This document shows, piece after piece, positions 5,825-6,112 of a stretch of DNA of 6,112 nucleotides (position 1 is the first letter of the stretch; every line of letters starts with the position of its first letter). The DNA lies in assembly GCA_016938535.1 (NCBI GenBank), contig JAFGUL010000138.1, positions 1 through 6,112 on the forward strand, read 5' to 3'. The notes under the pieces were generated by a model. That model searched no databases and was not told where the DNA came from. It saw nothing but the letters and a program-made list of their open reading frames with translations. This DNA comes from Candidatus Delongbacteria bacterium. GTDB lineage: Bacteria; Delongbacteria; UBA4055. The position numbers were made by a program, and so were the translations under genes.

Positions 5825-6112
5825 ACGAACAAGATCTACGCGCTCATAGACTGCAACAGTTTTTACGCCTCGTGCGAGAGGGTTTTCCGTCCCGAACTGA
5901 AGAACGAACCCGTAGCTATCCTTTCCAACAATGACGGCTGCGTTGTGGCCTTGACGAAAGAGGCGAAAGACCTCGGCGTTAAGCGCGGGAACCCGTATTT
6001 TAAAATTGAAAAAAATATCCTCGAAAAACTGCATGTTTTTTCATCGAACTACACGCTATACGGAGACATGAGCCACAGGGTGATGACGATCCTGTCTGAA
6101 TTTTCGCCCGGC
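5825..6112 (+). CDS. umuC: Y-family DNA polymerase UmuC (pol V catalytic subunit), 5' part
   Basis: This is the first 96 codons of a translesion polymerase, cut by the window end. UmuC copies damaged DNA, usually as part of the SOS response with UmuD'. Recognisable blocks are IDCNSFYASCERVFRP (8-23; catalytic Asp9, Tyr14 near the steric gate), AILSNNDGCVVALTKEAK (31-48) and FSSNYTLYGDMSHRVM; the second catalytic motif (SIDE) lies beyond the window. No ATG, GTG or TTG precedes the catalytic Asp. A TAA at 5822-5824 closes the frame, so the frame begins at ACG (5825), six bases after a perfect GGAGG (5814-5818). The protein would start MNKIYALIDC, as expected for the family. The first in-frame GTG (5945) would remove the active site. 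Arginine codons include CGT and CGC, unlike the AGA/AGG-rich upstream operon. No umuD is adjacent. Confidence 0.88.

Noticed and set aside
5807..6034. Minus-strand frame over the start of umuC
   Set aside because: The plus strand encodes unmistakable UmuC motifs; the minus-strand frame is a shadow.

Overview
The window holds a compact, co-directional gene block from a diderm bacterium, followed by the start of an unrelated-looking DNA repair gene. A TonB-dependent receptor and an acidic-tailed lipoprotein indicate an outer membrane. The protein styles (lipoprotein paired with TonB receptor, AGA/AGG-rich arginine codons, moderate GC) suggest a member of the wider FCB group or a candidate-phylum relative. 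Clear Shine-Dalgarno sequences (AAAAGGAG, AAGGAG, GGAGG) argue against a typical Bacteroidota genome. This assignment is inference; no marker gene is present.

Layout, all on the + strand: (1) 1-186 is an AU-rich leader whose first ~68 bases can fold into a three-way-junction RNA. (2) 187-978 is a lipoprotein with two tandem copies of one domain. (3) 968-3109 is a TonB-dependent outer-membrane receptor with a TTG start inside the lipoprotein gene. (4) 3106-3843 is a short homologue of the catalytic part of archaeal TiaS (IDDTD motif), without the RNA-binding domains. (5) 3848-4060 is a 70-residue protein with a CxxC...C motif. (6) 4057-5751 is an ABC-exporter half-transporter with a complete Walker A/signature/Walker B set but altered Q-, D- and H-loops and a missing C-terminus. 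(7) 5825-6112 is the N-terminal 96 codons of a UmuC-type Y-family polymerase that appears to begin with ACG, behind its own putative promoter.

Genes 2-6 overlap or are separated by 4 bases or fewer (11-, 4- and 4-base overlaps, one 4-base gap), so they very probably form one translationally coupled operon. The combination of a surface or outer-membrane uptake pair, a kinase-like enzyme related to TiaS, a tiny Cys-rich partner and an inner-membrane ABC exporter does not match any pathway I can name. It is the best candidate here for an undescribed system, perhaps one that takes up, makes or exports a small molecule or modified peptide. Separate curiosities are a perfect 14-bp inverted repeat inside the ABC ATPase coding sequence and the ACG start of umuC.
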